Shown: positions 1 through 11,304 of the stretch, piece by piece | Layout: each line of letters opens with the position of its first letter | How positions within the stretch are numbered: the first letter of the stretch is position 1 | DNA from: Bicyclus anynana | Taxonomy: Eukaryota; Arthropoda; Insecta; Lepidoptera; Nymphalidae | Direction: 5' to 3' | DNA: 64,000 bases | Assembly: GCF_947172395.1 (NCBI RefSeq) | Contig: NC_069099.1 | Span: 9,801,740 to 9,865,739 of the forward strand | Made by a program: the position numbers and the translations under genes | The notes under the pieces: generated by a model | Database searches by the model: none | Told to the model about the DNA's origin: nothing | What the model saw: the letters and a program-made list of their open reading frames with translations, nothing else

Positions 1-233
1 TAGCATGCATAAAGTAAAAAACAAATTAAAAAATATTATTTTGGTACTGCACTGTACTGTGGTTCAGCCATCATTTAAAGAATCTATAGTTGACGTGAAT
101 CATTTTGGTAATTTTTATGCATACATGACCATATATTTTCATGCATGCATCTTCAGGGGAGATGGAAGGGGAGAGCCTTGGTTGAATCTCTACACGAAAA
201 TATAACAAAAACATAGCACATATTCCTGCGCTA

Positions 234-590
234 ATCGATCTGTCAAGTCGGCATGATGGTAAGAGACCTGATGGATTGACACTGGTTCCCTGGAAAATAG
301 GACGGGCCTTAAGGTGGGATGCTACATGCGTTGACACATTAGCACAGTGTCATATCAGGGAGACAGAATCAAGACCGGAAGCCGCAAGCAAAAGTATACC
401 GAACTGAGAATTACATATTTCTTCTTTTTGCCTTGTGCCATGGAGTAGCAGTGCCAATAAAAATTCATCGAACCATTTCACCGCGACTAGTTGCCTCAAT
501 TTGACCGAAAGGCTGGAAAGAGTCAGCCTGGATGTCCGGGGCGGAAATGCAGGCCTGATTATAAATGCAATTGTTATTAGGATAAGTTAG
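234..590 (+). pseudogene. Non-LTR retrotransposon ORF, C-terminal nuclease-like fragment
   Basis: In the frame through position 264 the translation reads KRPDGLTLVPW, then GRALRWDATCVDTLA, and stops at 405-407. This PDG...WDxT...DTLA pattern is the C-terminal segment found downstream of the reverse transcriptase in a group of invertebrate non-LTR elements. From family knowledge it resembles a PD-(D/E)XK-type nuclease core, but that assignment is inference. Homology appears to continue in another frame from about 392 (KYTELR), so a frameshift is likely, and weak similarity runs to about 590. No start codon or upstream RT is visible. It is a dead fragment. Confidence 0.6.
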
Positions 591-883
591 CTTATGTTCC
601 ATATTGTATTATAAAACTTATCAAATATAAATATAATTTAGCTTTCACTATTACCACCTTGGGCAGCTACCTTTAGTAATACCATTAGTTCTAAGAAATA
701 TAATGCGGCACAGACTTGCTTTGCATCTTAATCTTTATTCATGCAGTAAGCCAATTAGTGGACAACGTAGTCTCGGCGATATCTTTGTCGCTTAGATTCA
801 TTTTAAACTGCAATTTCTTAGGTTACTCGGCGATAAGCAATTAAAACCGCAATTAACATTTCTTATTTATTTATGAGATATTA

Positions 884-1032
884 AACTAGCAGGATGCCCG
901 CATCTTCGTCCGTCTTTAGACCTCCTTTGTCCGGCCCTGTAGCAAAATCCGTTCTTAGCGGACGTCTATTATTTGTAAACTACCTTCCTGACAAATTTCA
1001 TCTTTGTACGTCTAGCGGTTTTGAGTAAAAGT
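884..1032 (+). repeat. Degenerate R1-type repeat fragment
   Basis: It starts with a variant of the R1 head (actagcaggatgcccgc at about 884). It contains the block caaatttcatctttgtacg followed by agcggttttgag, which is common to this lepidopteran repeat class. It has no coding content. Confidence 0.5.
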
Positions 1033-1233
1033 AAAAAGGACAACCCAAATGTCGCGTTCAATAAATAAAATTAAAAATAAAACAGTAAAGTGTGTAATGC
1101 ATAACCAATGTAATATTAAATATTTATTTTCTAAAAGGTAAACTTTTATAAAGATGGAAGGCAGTTTATTTCTGTTTGATACTTGATCTTTCACGCCTTA
1201 AGTACTCATAATAAACATAAGATATTTTAAATA

Positions 1234-1487
1234 GAAGTGTCTCGAGTATAGTCCAATTAGACTTTATTTTATTGAAATTTAACGTAACGATAAGTTTGCG
1301 CGTGGCCAAAATCGGAACTAATCAAAAATGACGTCATTGTCTATCTCTTTCTATCTCTTGGTGGGTAAAAGATCACTAAAGCTGGCAACATAATTGCGCC
1401 GCCAGTCGCGCGCAGACTTATTTTGCCTGCACTTTACGTTAAATCTCAATAAAATAAAGTCTTATAAGTCTACACTCGAGACACTAC
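1234..1487. mobile_element. MITE with about 49-bp terminal inverted repeats
   Basis: The left end (from 1237, gtgtctcgagt...) and the reverse complement of the right end (ending 1484) match over about 49 bases with seven or eight mismatches. Both contain the same 18-base core agactttattttattga. The flanks allow a TA duplication (1232-1233 and 1488-1489), as in Tc1/mariner-type elements, but the superfamily is inferred. There is no ORF, so it is non-autonomous. Confidence 0.75.
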
Positions 1488-1489
1488 TA

Positions 1490-2090
1490 TACAAAAAGTA
1501 TCCTATGTTTTAAAAAAATCTACAAGAATAAATTCATTCATTCAAACAAAGTAACAATTAATATCAGCACTCAGCACTTGTAATTTATGAATTACTTTGC
1601 ATAAAGGTGTATATTTTCATTCTAAAAGTAGAAAGGTCTGAGGAAAAAATTTTAAAATGAAGCATTATAAATCATCCTATAATAGGGAGCACGTATAAAA
1701 TATAGGGCAACATTCTTTGCACCTAAAAGCATTTATCTACCGTAAATATCATTAATTCCGCTCAACGCCGCTACAAATTACTTTTCCTTTAAAAGCCTTA
1801 AAATACATTTTTTTTTTCAAGATAACGGACGGTTGTTAGCTTAGCGCTTGTCTGAACCGATTGAGGCGCTTGCAGGGTCAATTATGTGCAGTGAAATTTT
1901 CTTTTCTTAGCATTTTTCGATGTAGTTTACAACGAGCAAAGTATGTATAAACACGTATTTACACTATTATAAAAAGTTTAGTACTGTTTTATTTCATTAG
2001 TAAATCAGAGGTTAAAAACTCAATCTGTATCTATTTAAGCTGAGTTTAGATACGAAAACCATACATGTAATAAAACTAAGTAATTCACCA
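1490..2090. other. No gene seen; AT-rich
   Basis: There is no ORF of note, no recognised repeat and no RNA gene. It is simple AT-rich sequence with a T run at about 1809-1817. Confidence 0.6.
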
Positions 2091-2092
2091 CG

Positions 2093-2230
2093 TTTGTCTG
2101 TATGTCTTTTCGCGATAAACTCAAAAAATTCGGGACGGATTTTCATGCGGTTTTTACCATTAGATAGAGTGATGAGTTTGGATTTTGTATTGAAATGTCG
2201 GAAAAAATCAGTCCACCTTGGAGCTTCGAT
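2093..2230 (+). repeat. Interspersed repeat, degenerate
   Basis: It contains gcgataaactcaaaaaat and cggattttcatgcggttttt, then agatagagtgatgag. This is the recurrent 'new-target' block of lepidopteran dispersed repeats. The boundaries are approximate. Confidence 0.45.
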
Positions 2231-2672
2231 CGAAAACGCTACCTAGGAATATATTATTATGTAACAAAGTAGGACGTTTCTGTTTTATAGATATATAAAA
2301 ATATCTGCGAAAATATTTACTCATATTATTATTGTAGACACGTAGTTACGTGTTCCATTTTTTTATGTGTTAAAATTTACATGGTTTGAAAAAGAATATT
2401 GGTACCCGGCCCGAGCATCGTCGTGTACAATATTCACCAAAAAAGCATTTTTAAGCGTATAAAATATGATATCGGCAGCAGTTTACAAAAAGTATGCTCC
2501 AATTTCGGGGTTTCGTAACTACGTATGTATGAAACTTTTAAATTTAAAAATGTTGTATTTAAAAAATATATTCTCACTTTTTCCTGCTGTTTTAATAAAA
2601 ATATTATAACAAATATGTAACTATTTATATGGCGTCCATAATAATAATCATCCAGCTGATAAAAGTGTCTGC

Positions 2673-2718
2673 GGTGTGTGTGTGTGTGTGTATGTGTGTG
2701 TGTGTGTGTCTCTGTGAT
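2673..2718. repeat. (GT)n microsatellite
   Basis: This is an interrupted GT/TG dinucleotide run with one A substitution near its middle and a tctctgtg end. Confidence 0.95.
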
Positions 2719-2719
2719 G

Positions 2720-3330
2720 GATCAAATCACAAAAAAAAATAAGTATAAAAGTAATAAACAACTTTTAATATTATATAATTTCATTACGTTGCCCGGGGAT
2801 AATGCCGTTATAATATTTATGAATTGGGTTAATTTTGTTATGATATGGTAGTGGATACAATTTATAATCGAATATTTATTAATAATGACATATAAATTAC
2901 ATACGAGTACTATTAACAAATTAAAAGTTTAAATTATAAAAGTTCGCTCATGAATTTAACTTCATAATAACGACAATAATTGTCAATTTTTTTTCCGTTT
3001 TAACAAATTATATAACAGACATCCACTAATCTACATCGTACGTATAGGACATATCGCACCAAACGGACTTTTTACAATACGGTAGAAAAAATCCGTGCGA
3101 TCTTTAATATGCGAATCAGTGTACGCACTTGTATGAATATCTATACAAAGAATACTGAAATCCGTTTGATGCGATACGTCCGTCTGTGGACGTCTGCCGT
3201 AATATGCCATCTATCAAGTCAGCTTTCAAACAACAAAAACTTTTCCATTTCTTTTGACGCTACAATGCACAGACAGACACACAGATGCGCCTAACTCGCC
3301 TCTCTCTTGTTTATGTTACCTTAAACACTT
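2720..3330. other. No gene seen
   Basis: AT-rich up to about 3000, then mixed composition. Short ORFs on both strands here have no recognisable domain and no biased composition. Confidence 0.55.
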
Positions 3331-3333
3331 TAA

Positions 3334-3523
3334 ACTATGTGGCCTGCCCATTGCCGCTTCAGCTTTGCGACTTGCTGAGCTATGTCAGTGACTTTGGTTC
3401 GTCTGCGGATCTCCTCATTCCTGATTCGATCACGCAGAGAAACTCCAAGCATAGCTCGCTCCATCGCCCGCTGAGTGACTTTGCGCCTTCTAATAAGGCC
3501 CATAGTCAGCGAGCGTCTCGGAT
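3334..3523 (-). pseudogene. Truncated RTE-like retrotransposon fragment
   Basis: The minus-strand translation gives QRAMERAMLGVSLRDRIRNE, then RRTKVTDIAQ and KLKRQWAGHIV. This matches the C-terminal extension of the RTE ORF at 15.1-17.9 kb, residue for residue over most of its length. It ends abruptly on both sides and lacks the 3' GAT tail, so it is an internal fragment. Confidence 0.85.
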
Positions 3524-3879
3524 CCTTATGTCATCACTGTCACACTGGCTTGTTTATGTTAAGGGCTAAAAATGTTTAGAACATTCCTTGCGGTCACTGT
3601 CTTATTTAACCCAGTCTATAAATCACACAGTAAGTACTATCTGGGCAGCTGACAGTGATTGATTTTCCCTAAACAAGTTGGCCGAAAAAAAGGTTTGCGT
3701 GTAACATAGTGTAATTTGTGTGAAACGAAAGCAGATTTTCAGAAAGACAGAGGAGTTTAATTAAAAAGAGAAGTCATTGTCTTGGTAGCTTGCTGATAAA
3801 GTTTATTAAAAGGAACGATGAGATAACTAATAACTGCTATTATACTAGGCTTGCTTGCATTCGTTACTATGTTTAAAGG

Positions 3880-4400
3880 GCACGTAACGTAGTGGACAGT
3901 GACCCTGCTTCCTGCATCCGCGGCTGTGGATCCAATTCCCACAACTGGAAAATATTTGTGTTATGAACGTTATTGTTTTCTAGTGACTGGGTGTGTTTAT
4001 ACATTATATAAGTATTTATACGTAGTATATAATTATGGAGAGCCGTAATAGCCCAGTGGATATCACCTCTGCCACCGATTCCGGAGTGTATTTTAAGAAA
4101 TTAAATATAACGTGTTTCAAACGGCGAAGGAAAAACATCGTGAGGAAACCTGCATACCAGAGAATTTTCTAAATTGTCTGCGTGTGTGAAGTATGCCAAT
4201 TCACATTGGCCTAACCCCTCTCATTCTGAGAGGAGACTCGAGTTCAACAGTGAGCCAAATATGGGTTGATATGATTGATTGATTCATTAATATAATTATG
4301 AAAGAGCTATCTTAACACCCAACATAAGCTAAGCTTTCTTTCAGACTTGGTAGTGATATTGTGAGTTTGTGTATTGTCCGTATATATTTATACATTTATT
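3880..4400 (+). mobile_element. SINE-B copy split by a nested SINE-A
   Basis: The tRNA-like head is at 3880-3945, with a B-box-like ggatccaattcccaca. It is followed by aactggaaaatatttgtg and the body to 4037. The remainder (acccaacataagctaagctt, then tgagtttgtgtattg) resumes at 4301 after the SINE-A insertion. Confidence 0.7.
4038..4289 (+). mobile_element. SINE-A inserted in SINE-B, 11-bp TSD
   Basis: The A-box-like sequence is taatagcccagtggata at about 4047-4063. The B box region (ggttcgaatcc in other copies) is deleted here. The body carries ggaaaaacatcgtgaggaaa and ends in gattgattgatt. The 11-mer atataattatg occurs at 4027-4037 and again at 4290-4300, which I read as the target-site duplication. 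Confidence 0.85.
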
Positions 4401-4404
4401 TATT

Positions 4405-5645
4405 TTACTAAACCAATTCTGGCTTTTTTTACTACTAAACTATTCTGGGCTTGAAAAAACGGAAATCAAAATGATTATTTGTAGAAAGATATTGATGAGC
4501 AAATAGGTATAAACGAGTATATTAAAATTAAAGTTCTATTCATTATATTTTGTAGTAAACGAATCACATTTTAAATGTAATTTTTTTGGAGAAAAATACA
4601 CTTAAAATAACTATGATATTATTTATGGTACGTGAGTTTTGACCCTTTAACATATTTAGTCTCATGTATAGAAACCTTCATTGGTTGTAGGAAGATAAGG
4701 CACGTATGGTGTTACAAGGCTTCGCGTAACGAACCTTTTGCTATTGCATCGTAAAACATGTTTGTCATCCAAAGAAGCTAAGATACAAAAAATATTACAT
4801 TAGTAATTTTCTGGGGCTTCGCGGTTTCACTCCCGTAATTGCCGTTCCCGTAAGAAGAAAAAATAAAAATAAAAAGTCTAAATTTCTTGCATAAATTTAC
4901 AGAGTTATGTTAGAATTCTAAGTTAATTTGGTTAGTAAAACTTAAATAAGTATATGTTAGCACCTAAGTAGTTTATGTGCTATTTGGAACTAATATGGGC
5001 CAGTTGCTTTTTTAATGTGAGAATATGGGAAAAAATCGACGCGTTCTAAATGTGGTGTTGGAGAAAAATCCTCCGAATCCCATGGACTGCATTTCGGACC
5101 ATCGCATCTATACTTACTATTAAAGCAATAGACACAGTAAGATATCCTTCTCAAAGTTTACGATTGCACGGAAATCTGTCATTATGGTAAATTAATTTAG
5201 AGAATTAATAAATCGCTTGAAATAGCCATGTAAATCTGTGAAAAACTACTTCCTTTTGTAACCAAAAATAAGTTAGGCATCACCTTATTTCATCCAGGCA
5301 AACATAGTTATTTCTGCTAGTTACATAATTAGCAGTAACTTCTAGTACCTGAAACAACTACTCGTAATAATAGTATGTGTAACTTTATATTAAGGAACTT
5401 TCAAATTATGTGCTTACTTAGTTAGCAGTTAATTCCCGCTGTGCTTAGAGATCAGACTTTATATTTGCTTTTATATTTTGCTACACGGTAAACTCATTAC
5501 GCGATGCTATCCACTAACGTTTATCAAAGGTTAGTTTGACCTTTGGTAGCAATTAAGTTATTCGAGTCACCTCTACGAAATATAAAATATAGGTCACTGC
5601 CGGTCTGTGGGGACCATCACTATATTTGCTATATATTTTCTTAAA
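4405..5645. other. No gene seen; scattered repeat debris
   Basis: Only a short R2-like scrap is recognisable (cttcgcggtttcactcccg at about 4816, then gccgttcccgtaag). The rest is AT-rich, with no ORF or element boundary that I can support. Confidence 0.5.
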
Positions 5646-5648
5646 TAG

Positions 5649-5950
5649 TACAGGGTGTCCCGTAATTAATGGATAATACGCAAATGGTAGATACACCATC
5701 TAATTATCTAAAACTAATTAGAATATTTTTCCAAAAATCCCTAGGGTGACCGAGTTATATTTTTATTTCAGATTTTTAAAATTTTTCATTCTTGAATCAG
5801 TTTTTTCAATGCTGTAGCCTTTGTAATGCACATTTTAAAGATCAAATTTTTGTTAAACATTGCGGGTTAAGTTACCAATGTATTGTAATAGTAATTTTAT
5901 AAATAATGTTTTACTTGTTTTGTAGAAGGAGCTTTGAATGGAATAATTGT
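5649..5950 (+). repeat. Dispersed repeat starting acagggtgtcccgtaatt
   Basis: The opening acagggtgtcccgtaatt is a repeated head known from many arthropod genomes. The body is AT-rich and non-coding. The right boundary is uncertain. Confidence 0.4.
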
Positions 5951-6079
5951 TTTTTTTTCATTAAGATGACCCGATGAAAGAAATTATTTTCAACTTAAAA
6001 AATGGAGTAACTCCTCCTGTTTTCCCAACATTTCCCCTCACTGCTCTGCTCCTATTGATCGTAGCGTGATGAAAAGTAT

Positions 6080-6350
6080 ACTATAACCTGCCCAGGAGTA
6101 TGAAGAATAATTGTACCAAGTTTCGTAAAAATCCGTCGAGAAGTTTTTGTTTCTACAACGAACATACAGACAGACAGTCAGTCAGACAGACAGACAGACA
6201 GATAGACAGACAAAAATTTTACTGATTGCATTTTTGGCATCAGTATCGATTTCTAATCACCCCCTGATAGTTATCTTGAAAATATATTTCATGTACAGAA
6301 TTGAACTCTCAACAGATTTCTTGTAAGTACCTATAGATTATTATATATTA
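6080..6350 (+). repeat. Dispersed repeat with (GACA)n tract
   Basis: It runs from aatccgtcgagaagtttttg through a CAGA/GACA microsatellite (about 6166-6212) to ttttactgattgcatttttg and accccctgatagttatcttg. A diverged relative lies at 48645-48790 and shares the cagacaaa and caatgtacagaac-like blocks. Confidence 0.6.
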
Positions 6351-6359
6351 ATTAAATTT

Positions 6360-6475
6360 TTGCATAGCATGCCCAGAAACCCGCATGGAGCAGCATATCT
6401 CATACATGTCTCTTGTCTGGTTTAGCCATGTAGTAGGCCATTAAAATAAGCCGACAATTATGATGATGATTGCAT
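6360..6475 (+). repeat. SINE-D fragment
   Basis: The end block ccattaaaataagccgac followed by atgatgatga matches the 3' end of the SINE-D copy at 26244-26577. The 5' half is missing or unrecognisable. Confidence 0.5.
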
Positions 6476-6479
6476 GTGC

Positions 6480-7100
6480 AAACAATTAAACAAAAAAAAA
6501 CACTCAGAACCATTGGGAGAATTATTTAATTTTGCACTGAGCAGGTCATTAGCAAACATTTGTCATTTTCAAACTCAGACTGACGTTCATCGCTCTACAT
6601 CTGACGAACGAATACTGGGACACGTAATCAATTATCCTCGATGAATAATTGCGGAAAGATTTTACGTTTGTCAATTGGAAGAATGATTTACGTTGAGGTA
6701 ACAAGAGAGGTCTGCATTATTGTAAGGGAATACTAATTTTAGAATAGCAATATAATAATAATTCGTTTTTAGGGTTCCGTCCCTTAAAAAAAAAAAAAAC
6801 AAACGGAACCTGTATGAAGATTACATTTTCGAGATGAACCTCGTTAGCATTGATAGCATTGATTTAAGTATTTGTTTCATTTCACAAGTTCGAGGATTTG
6901 TAAAACAAGTATATTATGTGTACGAATATGTATAAGCAGATTCACGTGGATGTTATGTTCTGTTCTCCGTCCGTTTGTCTATTACATTTAACAAGTAACA
7001 TTGTTTTAGAAAAAACTATACATTTGTAATGAAATGTAAAAAAGATCTGAAATTCGGGAAAAGCTCGGCAAAAACTGCGCAATTCGATTTCTGAACTATA
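6480..7100. other. No gene seen
   Basis: It includes a partial hairpin of ggttccgt and acggaacc around an A run at 6774-6809, a common scrap of dispersed repeats. Nothing else is recognisable. Confidence 0.5.
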
Positions 7101-7104
7101 GTTT

Positions 7105-7268
7105 CGCAAAGCTTCGTTCGTAACACTCCGCGCGGGCCGGGGGGCGTGTAGAACTGAATGAACTGATGACTAAAGCACCTCACTTCCCCGCACATTTTAA
7201 CACCCACGCAATCTTTCCCCCCGTCGCCCGTATATCATCAACGAACTTGCCAGACTATAACTATAGTG
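7105..7268 (+). repeat. Shared unnamed repeat, copy 1
   Basis: Blocks cttcgttcgtaac, gcacctcacttccccg, cgcaatctttcccccc and aacttgccagactataact recur in the same order at 57118-57285. It is non-coding and the family is unassigned. Confidence 0.7.
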
Positions 7269-7947
7269 ACCTCACATACGAAACCATCGGTAGTTGAGGC
7301 TAACTCACACTTTTTTTTTACTTTTCCGGTTTTTTTTAAATAAAATATAAATAGCAAAACAATACCACTTGACAACAGTAATGAGCACGGTGGTAGTACT
7401 TCCCCAAACGAGCTCAGTTACCAGAATCTCCACTACTAAATACTAAAATCTGCAATCGGAATTTAAACACAATACATTTTGTCATAGTTGAGAGTTGCGA
7501 GTAGGTATATACGCTGTCCTACAACAGATAAAGGAAGCCACTTCGTTAATTTAAATATAACTGCAGTATTTTAAATTGCAACAATGTAGGTAAATAAAAT
7601 AAAAGATCATGTAAAACATTTCATAAAAAGAGAGCACGTTTTATTTGCGTACGAGATGGCCTCATTCTTTTGTCATAAGGAAAACAAGAAAGGGTCATTT
7701 GTATAAAGAGTTATATGGGTATTAAAATGTCATACACTCCGTGTAATAATGCCAAAGATCTGCTTGTAGCTTGGTTGTTTCAGGTTTATATTATGTTTTC
7801 AGAGTATTTGATATTTTAATGTATTATTTTTTGTTATATAAAACTGTTTATTGATAATATGATGGAATTATTTACTTAAATAGTTTCATGTCGTATAATA
7901 TTATGTTCATGTAAATGAAATGATAAAACAGTCAACCAACAATCTCA

Positions 7948-8105
7948 AAAATCAAAATCAAAATCAAAAATCATTTATTTCAAGTAGGCTCAGTTTACAA
8001 GCACTTTTGACACGTCAGTTGACTATTTGTAAAGATTCTACCACCGGTTCGGAAGGCAGGTTCTGCTGAGAAGATACCGGCAAGAAACTCAACAGTTGCT
8101 CTTTT
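7948..8105 (-). repeat. Dispersed repeat with (AAAATC)n-like tail
   Basis: It reads aatcaaaatcaaaatcaaaa, then caagtaggctcagtttacaa, ctaccaccggttcggaagg and ccggcaagaaactcaac. This is a very common lepidopteran repeat. A degraded relative lies at 45975-46066. The tail position suggests minus orientation. Confidence 0.7.
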
Positions 8106-8280
8106 CTCCTTAATCCACTAATCAAAAAACCAGTGATGTTTGACCACTGTGTGGAACAGAACCTAATACCTCTCGTAATCCATCTGACCCTTTAGTGCTT
8201 TCAAAAGACATTATGAGCATTTATGTTTTCTATTTTCAATAGCAAGCTGTATACATACAATATATTTAGCTTCAGAAGTG

Positions 8281-8800
8281 TGACTCCGGTATTTTACACT
8301 CACCGATGAACTTTTTACCTTAAACAATTCTCAGTTGAATTGAAGGAATTAATGCAAAAAATAAAATGTTTTGTTTCGCCACTAACAACAAAGTTGCCAT
8401 GGATACGAACGATGTCACAGCGATGTAACTTTACAGAATGAACGTACTGTGATGCAATTCCACTATTTAACACTCGTCGATGAACTGTTCGCCTGTAACA
8501 CATCTTATTCGAATTTGAACTTTATGTTTATACGATGCCAAAATTAAAATGTCACTAACTACAAAGTTGCCATGGAAACGAACGATGTCGCAGCGATGTA
8601 ACTTTACAGAATGAACGTACTGTGGTGCGATTCCACTATTTTACACTCGTCGATGAACGGTTCGCCTGTAACACATCTTATTCGAATTTGAACTTTATGT
8701 TTATAGGATACCAAAATTAAAATGACACTAACAACAAAGTTGCTATGGAAACGAACGATGTCACAGTTCTGTAACTTTACAGAATGCAGGGGCTGTATAG
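8281..8800. repeat. Tandem repeat, about 173-bp unit, three copies
   Basis: The octamer cgatgaac recurs at 8304, 8478 and 8651, giving spacings of 174 and 173. The units share actcgtcgatgaac, cgcctgtaacacatcttatt and acgatgtcgcagcgatgtaa-like blocks. The first unit is the most diverged and the last is truncated after about 8790. ORFs across it are by-products of the repeat. Confidence 0.85.
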
Positions 8801-8992
8801 AACAATAAGAAAGTTTCACATCATAAAGTTTGCCACCGTCCGTTTAAAACACTCAGTGTTTTAAGTAGCAAAGTAATGTTAAATGCATGAAAACAACGAG
8901 ATGCAACGAACCTTTTACAGCTTGGTCATGATTTAATGAATATTCATATTGTGTGAAGTCTACTTCTCTAAACTCTGTTTAAACTGTCTATT

Positions 8993-9163
8993 ACTATAAA
9001 GAGGTCAGATTTTTTGTTTATTTGTTACTATTTAACTCATAAATTACTCTACTAAAATTATTTTCAAAATTAGCTACTCCTACAGATTATCCCCGTATAC
9101 ATCCAAGTGTTATATTTTATCCCTGTAATCCCAGGGGAACAGGAACTACGCGGGTGAGACTGG
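8993..9163 (-). repeat. R2 repeat copy
   Basis: Read on the minus strand it runs from cgcgtagttcctgttcc to a ctttatag end. The + strand shows ggaactacgcgggtgag at 9143-9159. Confidence 0.55.
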
Positions 9164-9165
9164 GT

Positions 9166-9245
9166 AAACCACCCTACCCGCAATGACGTACCGCCAAGCG
9201 ATTTAGCGTTCCGGTATGATGTCGCATAGAAACCGTCAGAGGTTT
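9166..9245 (+). repeat. SINE-C fragment
   Basis: It retains only the central block gacgtaccgccaagcgattt and the cgttccggtatgatgtcg part. The tRNA head and the tail are absent. Confidence 0.7.
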
Positions 9246-9658
9246 AGTAGAGAATTAACGTATGCCTCTTCCAAGTTAGTCTGGCTTGTCATTATTGAAT
9301 ATAAAAATTAAAATAGTTTGATATTTGCGTTTGCTATAAAAAAGGAATACGAATTCAAAACGCAAAAAATTACGAAGCAATTTCGCGCTGCAAGGCGTTT
9401 AATACCATGGTTCGAATAACCTTCCATTAGTTCACAAAACGTGGACGTATATTACCTGAACCTTCTCCAGGATCTTACTTTAATTTTTTTTTATTTATTT
9501 ATTATTATGTACCTCCGGAAAATGCAGATCTTCGTTTATATACTGAGTAAGACTTAACAGGAGATATATGTTACACTTCCTACAATTCTACCCTGCGCCA
9601 GTCAACCGAAGTAATGTTAACATTCATGTGCCTGTATTTCAGCATACGCTTCAAATTC

Positions 9659-9812
9659 GTCATCATCATCACCGATGGACATCCACTTTCATGCAGGACA
9701 TAGGCCTTTTGTAGGGACTTCCAAACATCACGATCCTGAGCCGTCCTTCCTGTGACTCGCTTGATGTCGTCAGTCCACCTGGTTGGGGTAGACCAACTTT
9801 GCGCTTTGCGCT
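9659..9812 (-). pseudogene. RTE-like 3'-end fragment
   Basis: Its GAT-type tail appears as catcatcatcacc at the left. The minus-strand sequence then encodes the degenerate WTDDIKR and W-S-L-Q-K segment of the RTE C-terminus. It is fused directly to a SINE-C piece at 9813. Confidence 0.75.
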
Positions 9813-9876
9813 AAAAGGGGTGTGGATTTCATTACATAACATCCGGTGAGATTGAAGTCAAGAGCTAACTCTCAAC
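9813..9876 (+). repeat. SINE-C 3' fragment
   Basis: It holds aaaaggggtgtggatttca and ggtgagattgaagtcaag, which are the end of SINE-C with an internal deletion. Confidence 0.6.
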
Positions 9877-9879
9877 TCT

Positions 9880-10395
9880 CAAAAAACACAAAGAAGTCTA
9901 TATATGTATCCCCAAGATAGACACAAAAAATGTATTGACAATGACAATTGTATTGACATAAAATTATAGAAATTGCAAATATTGAGTAGGTAGAGAATAG
10001 GTATAAAATAAATAGACACGTCGACACAATATTTTCAATAGTAAGCATGTTATTCAGTAATAGAAACACTTTGGAATTCTTGAAAGAAAACTGTTATGTT
10101 ATACAACGCCTGTACGCCGAACAAGTTTGGTGAAAGAATAGTAAGGTTCCGTTTTGTTTAGAAATAACGGTTTTGTTTGTAACTACATTGGCAGGCACCC
10201 ATACCAGCTTTCTCCGATTATTATAAAAATTTATAGTTCTAAGCAAAACTTCATAATAATGAAAGGTTGTTAATTTGTTTTATTTTTTATACTATCTGGT
10301 GATCATGATGGTCGAGAAAATCTTCCTGATTTAGTGTAGAAGTGCTTAAAATTTAAATTAACCTTACACACATTGCAGGCCATAGCCACTTTAAT
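9880..10395. other. No gene seen
   Basis: AT-rich. A short minus-strand hydrophobic ORF here has no recognisable family. Confidence 0.5.
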
Positions 10396-10401
10396 CCTAC
10401 A

Positions 10402-10615
10402 TCATACTAATATTATAAACGCGAAAGTTTGTATGGAAGTTTTTTGGACGTTTATTACTCTTTAACGACGCAACTACTGAACCGAATTTGCTTTGAAGTT
10501 TGGAAGGGAAATGGATTTTACTCTGGATTAACACATTACACTACTTTTCATTCAAGAAAAATCCATGGTTTCTGAGGGATTTGTGAAAAACTAAATTTCA
10601 TGCGGACTTGCGATC
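10402..10615 (-). repeat. R1 repeat copy
   Basis: The tail appears as catactaatattataaacg at the left. It is followed by ggaaatggattttactctgg and aaaaatccatggtttctga. The head end is diverged near 10610. Confidence 0.65.
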
Positions 10616-10619
10616 GATT

Positions 10620-11290
10620 TGCGACATGGGGACCTACCACGCTACTAAACGGGTTGGCATGCAATGCCAATGGCGATAATTTACAACGATCAATCGATCG
10701 ATTTTGTCAAATGTTTATATAAGAAAGAAAAACTATAACCCGACTTGCGACTCGCACCTAAACCTCATAAGCCGCATAATCGAACCACTGCACCATGACA
10801 AAGTGATGTGCCTCATGTAATCGTGATTTAACGAAACGAGACCAGAAAGTCGCAATACTGCTTAATTTAAAAAGAAAATGGCAAGAGTACCTACTTTTCC
10901 AGATGACCTCTGTCACATAGACAAGCTAATAAATTTAATTCAACATTTACACGACTACTGACTCGAAGTTAAATAACATAAAAGTATTGAAAACAGTTAT
11001 TCAAGTAATGAATGAATTCCAAGCCACCATTTTATGTAAATAAAATAAAATTTGAAATACTGAAAGCGCAGAGCATAAAAGAATACCTTTCATGTTGATG
11101 AATATTTTTATATCAGAAATATCATTTGAATAATTTTATTATTTGATCGAATCACCAACAAAGTATTCACCGTCGTCATTCATCGTTGCTCAGAAAATTA
11201 TCTCTGCTTCTTTCATCTTATTTATTTTAAGATGATTAGGTATATCTCGCATTAATGTCTCGTTTCAAAAAATTAGTGAGATTTAATATT
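10620..11290. other. No gene seen
   Basis: It contains a short block tcaatcgatcgattttgtca that recurs in R1-linked repeats elsewhere in Lepidoptera. The rest is unassigned AT-rich sequence. Confidence 0.5.
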
Positions 11291-11304
11291 GATATGTATT
11301 CTAT

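Noticed and set aside
3757..3942. Small minus-strand ORF
   Set aside because: It overlaps the SINE-B head and has no independent support.
8315..8819. Two related minus-strand ORFs
   Set aside because: They are the same frame in successive units of the 173-bp tandem repeat, not genes.
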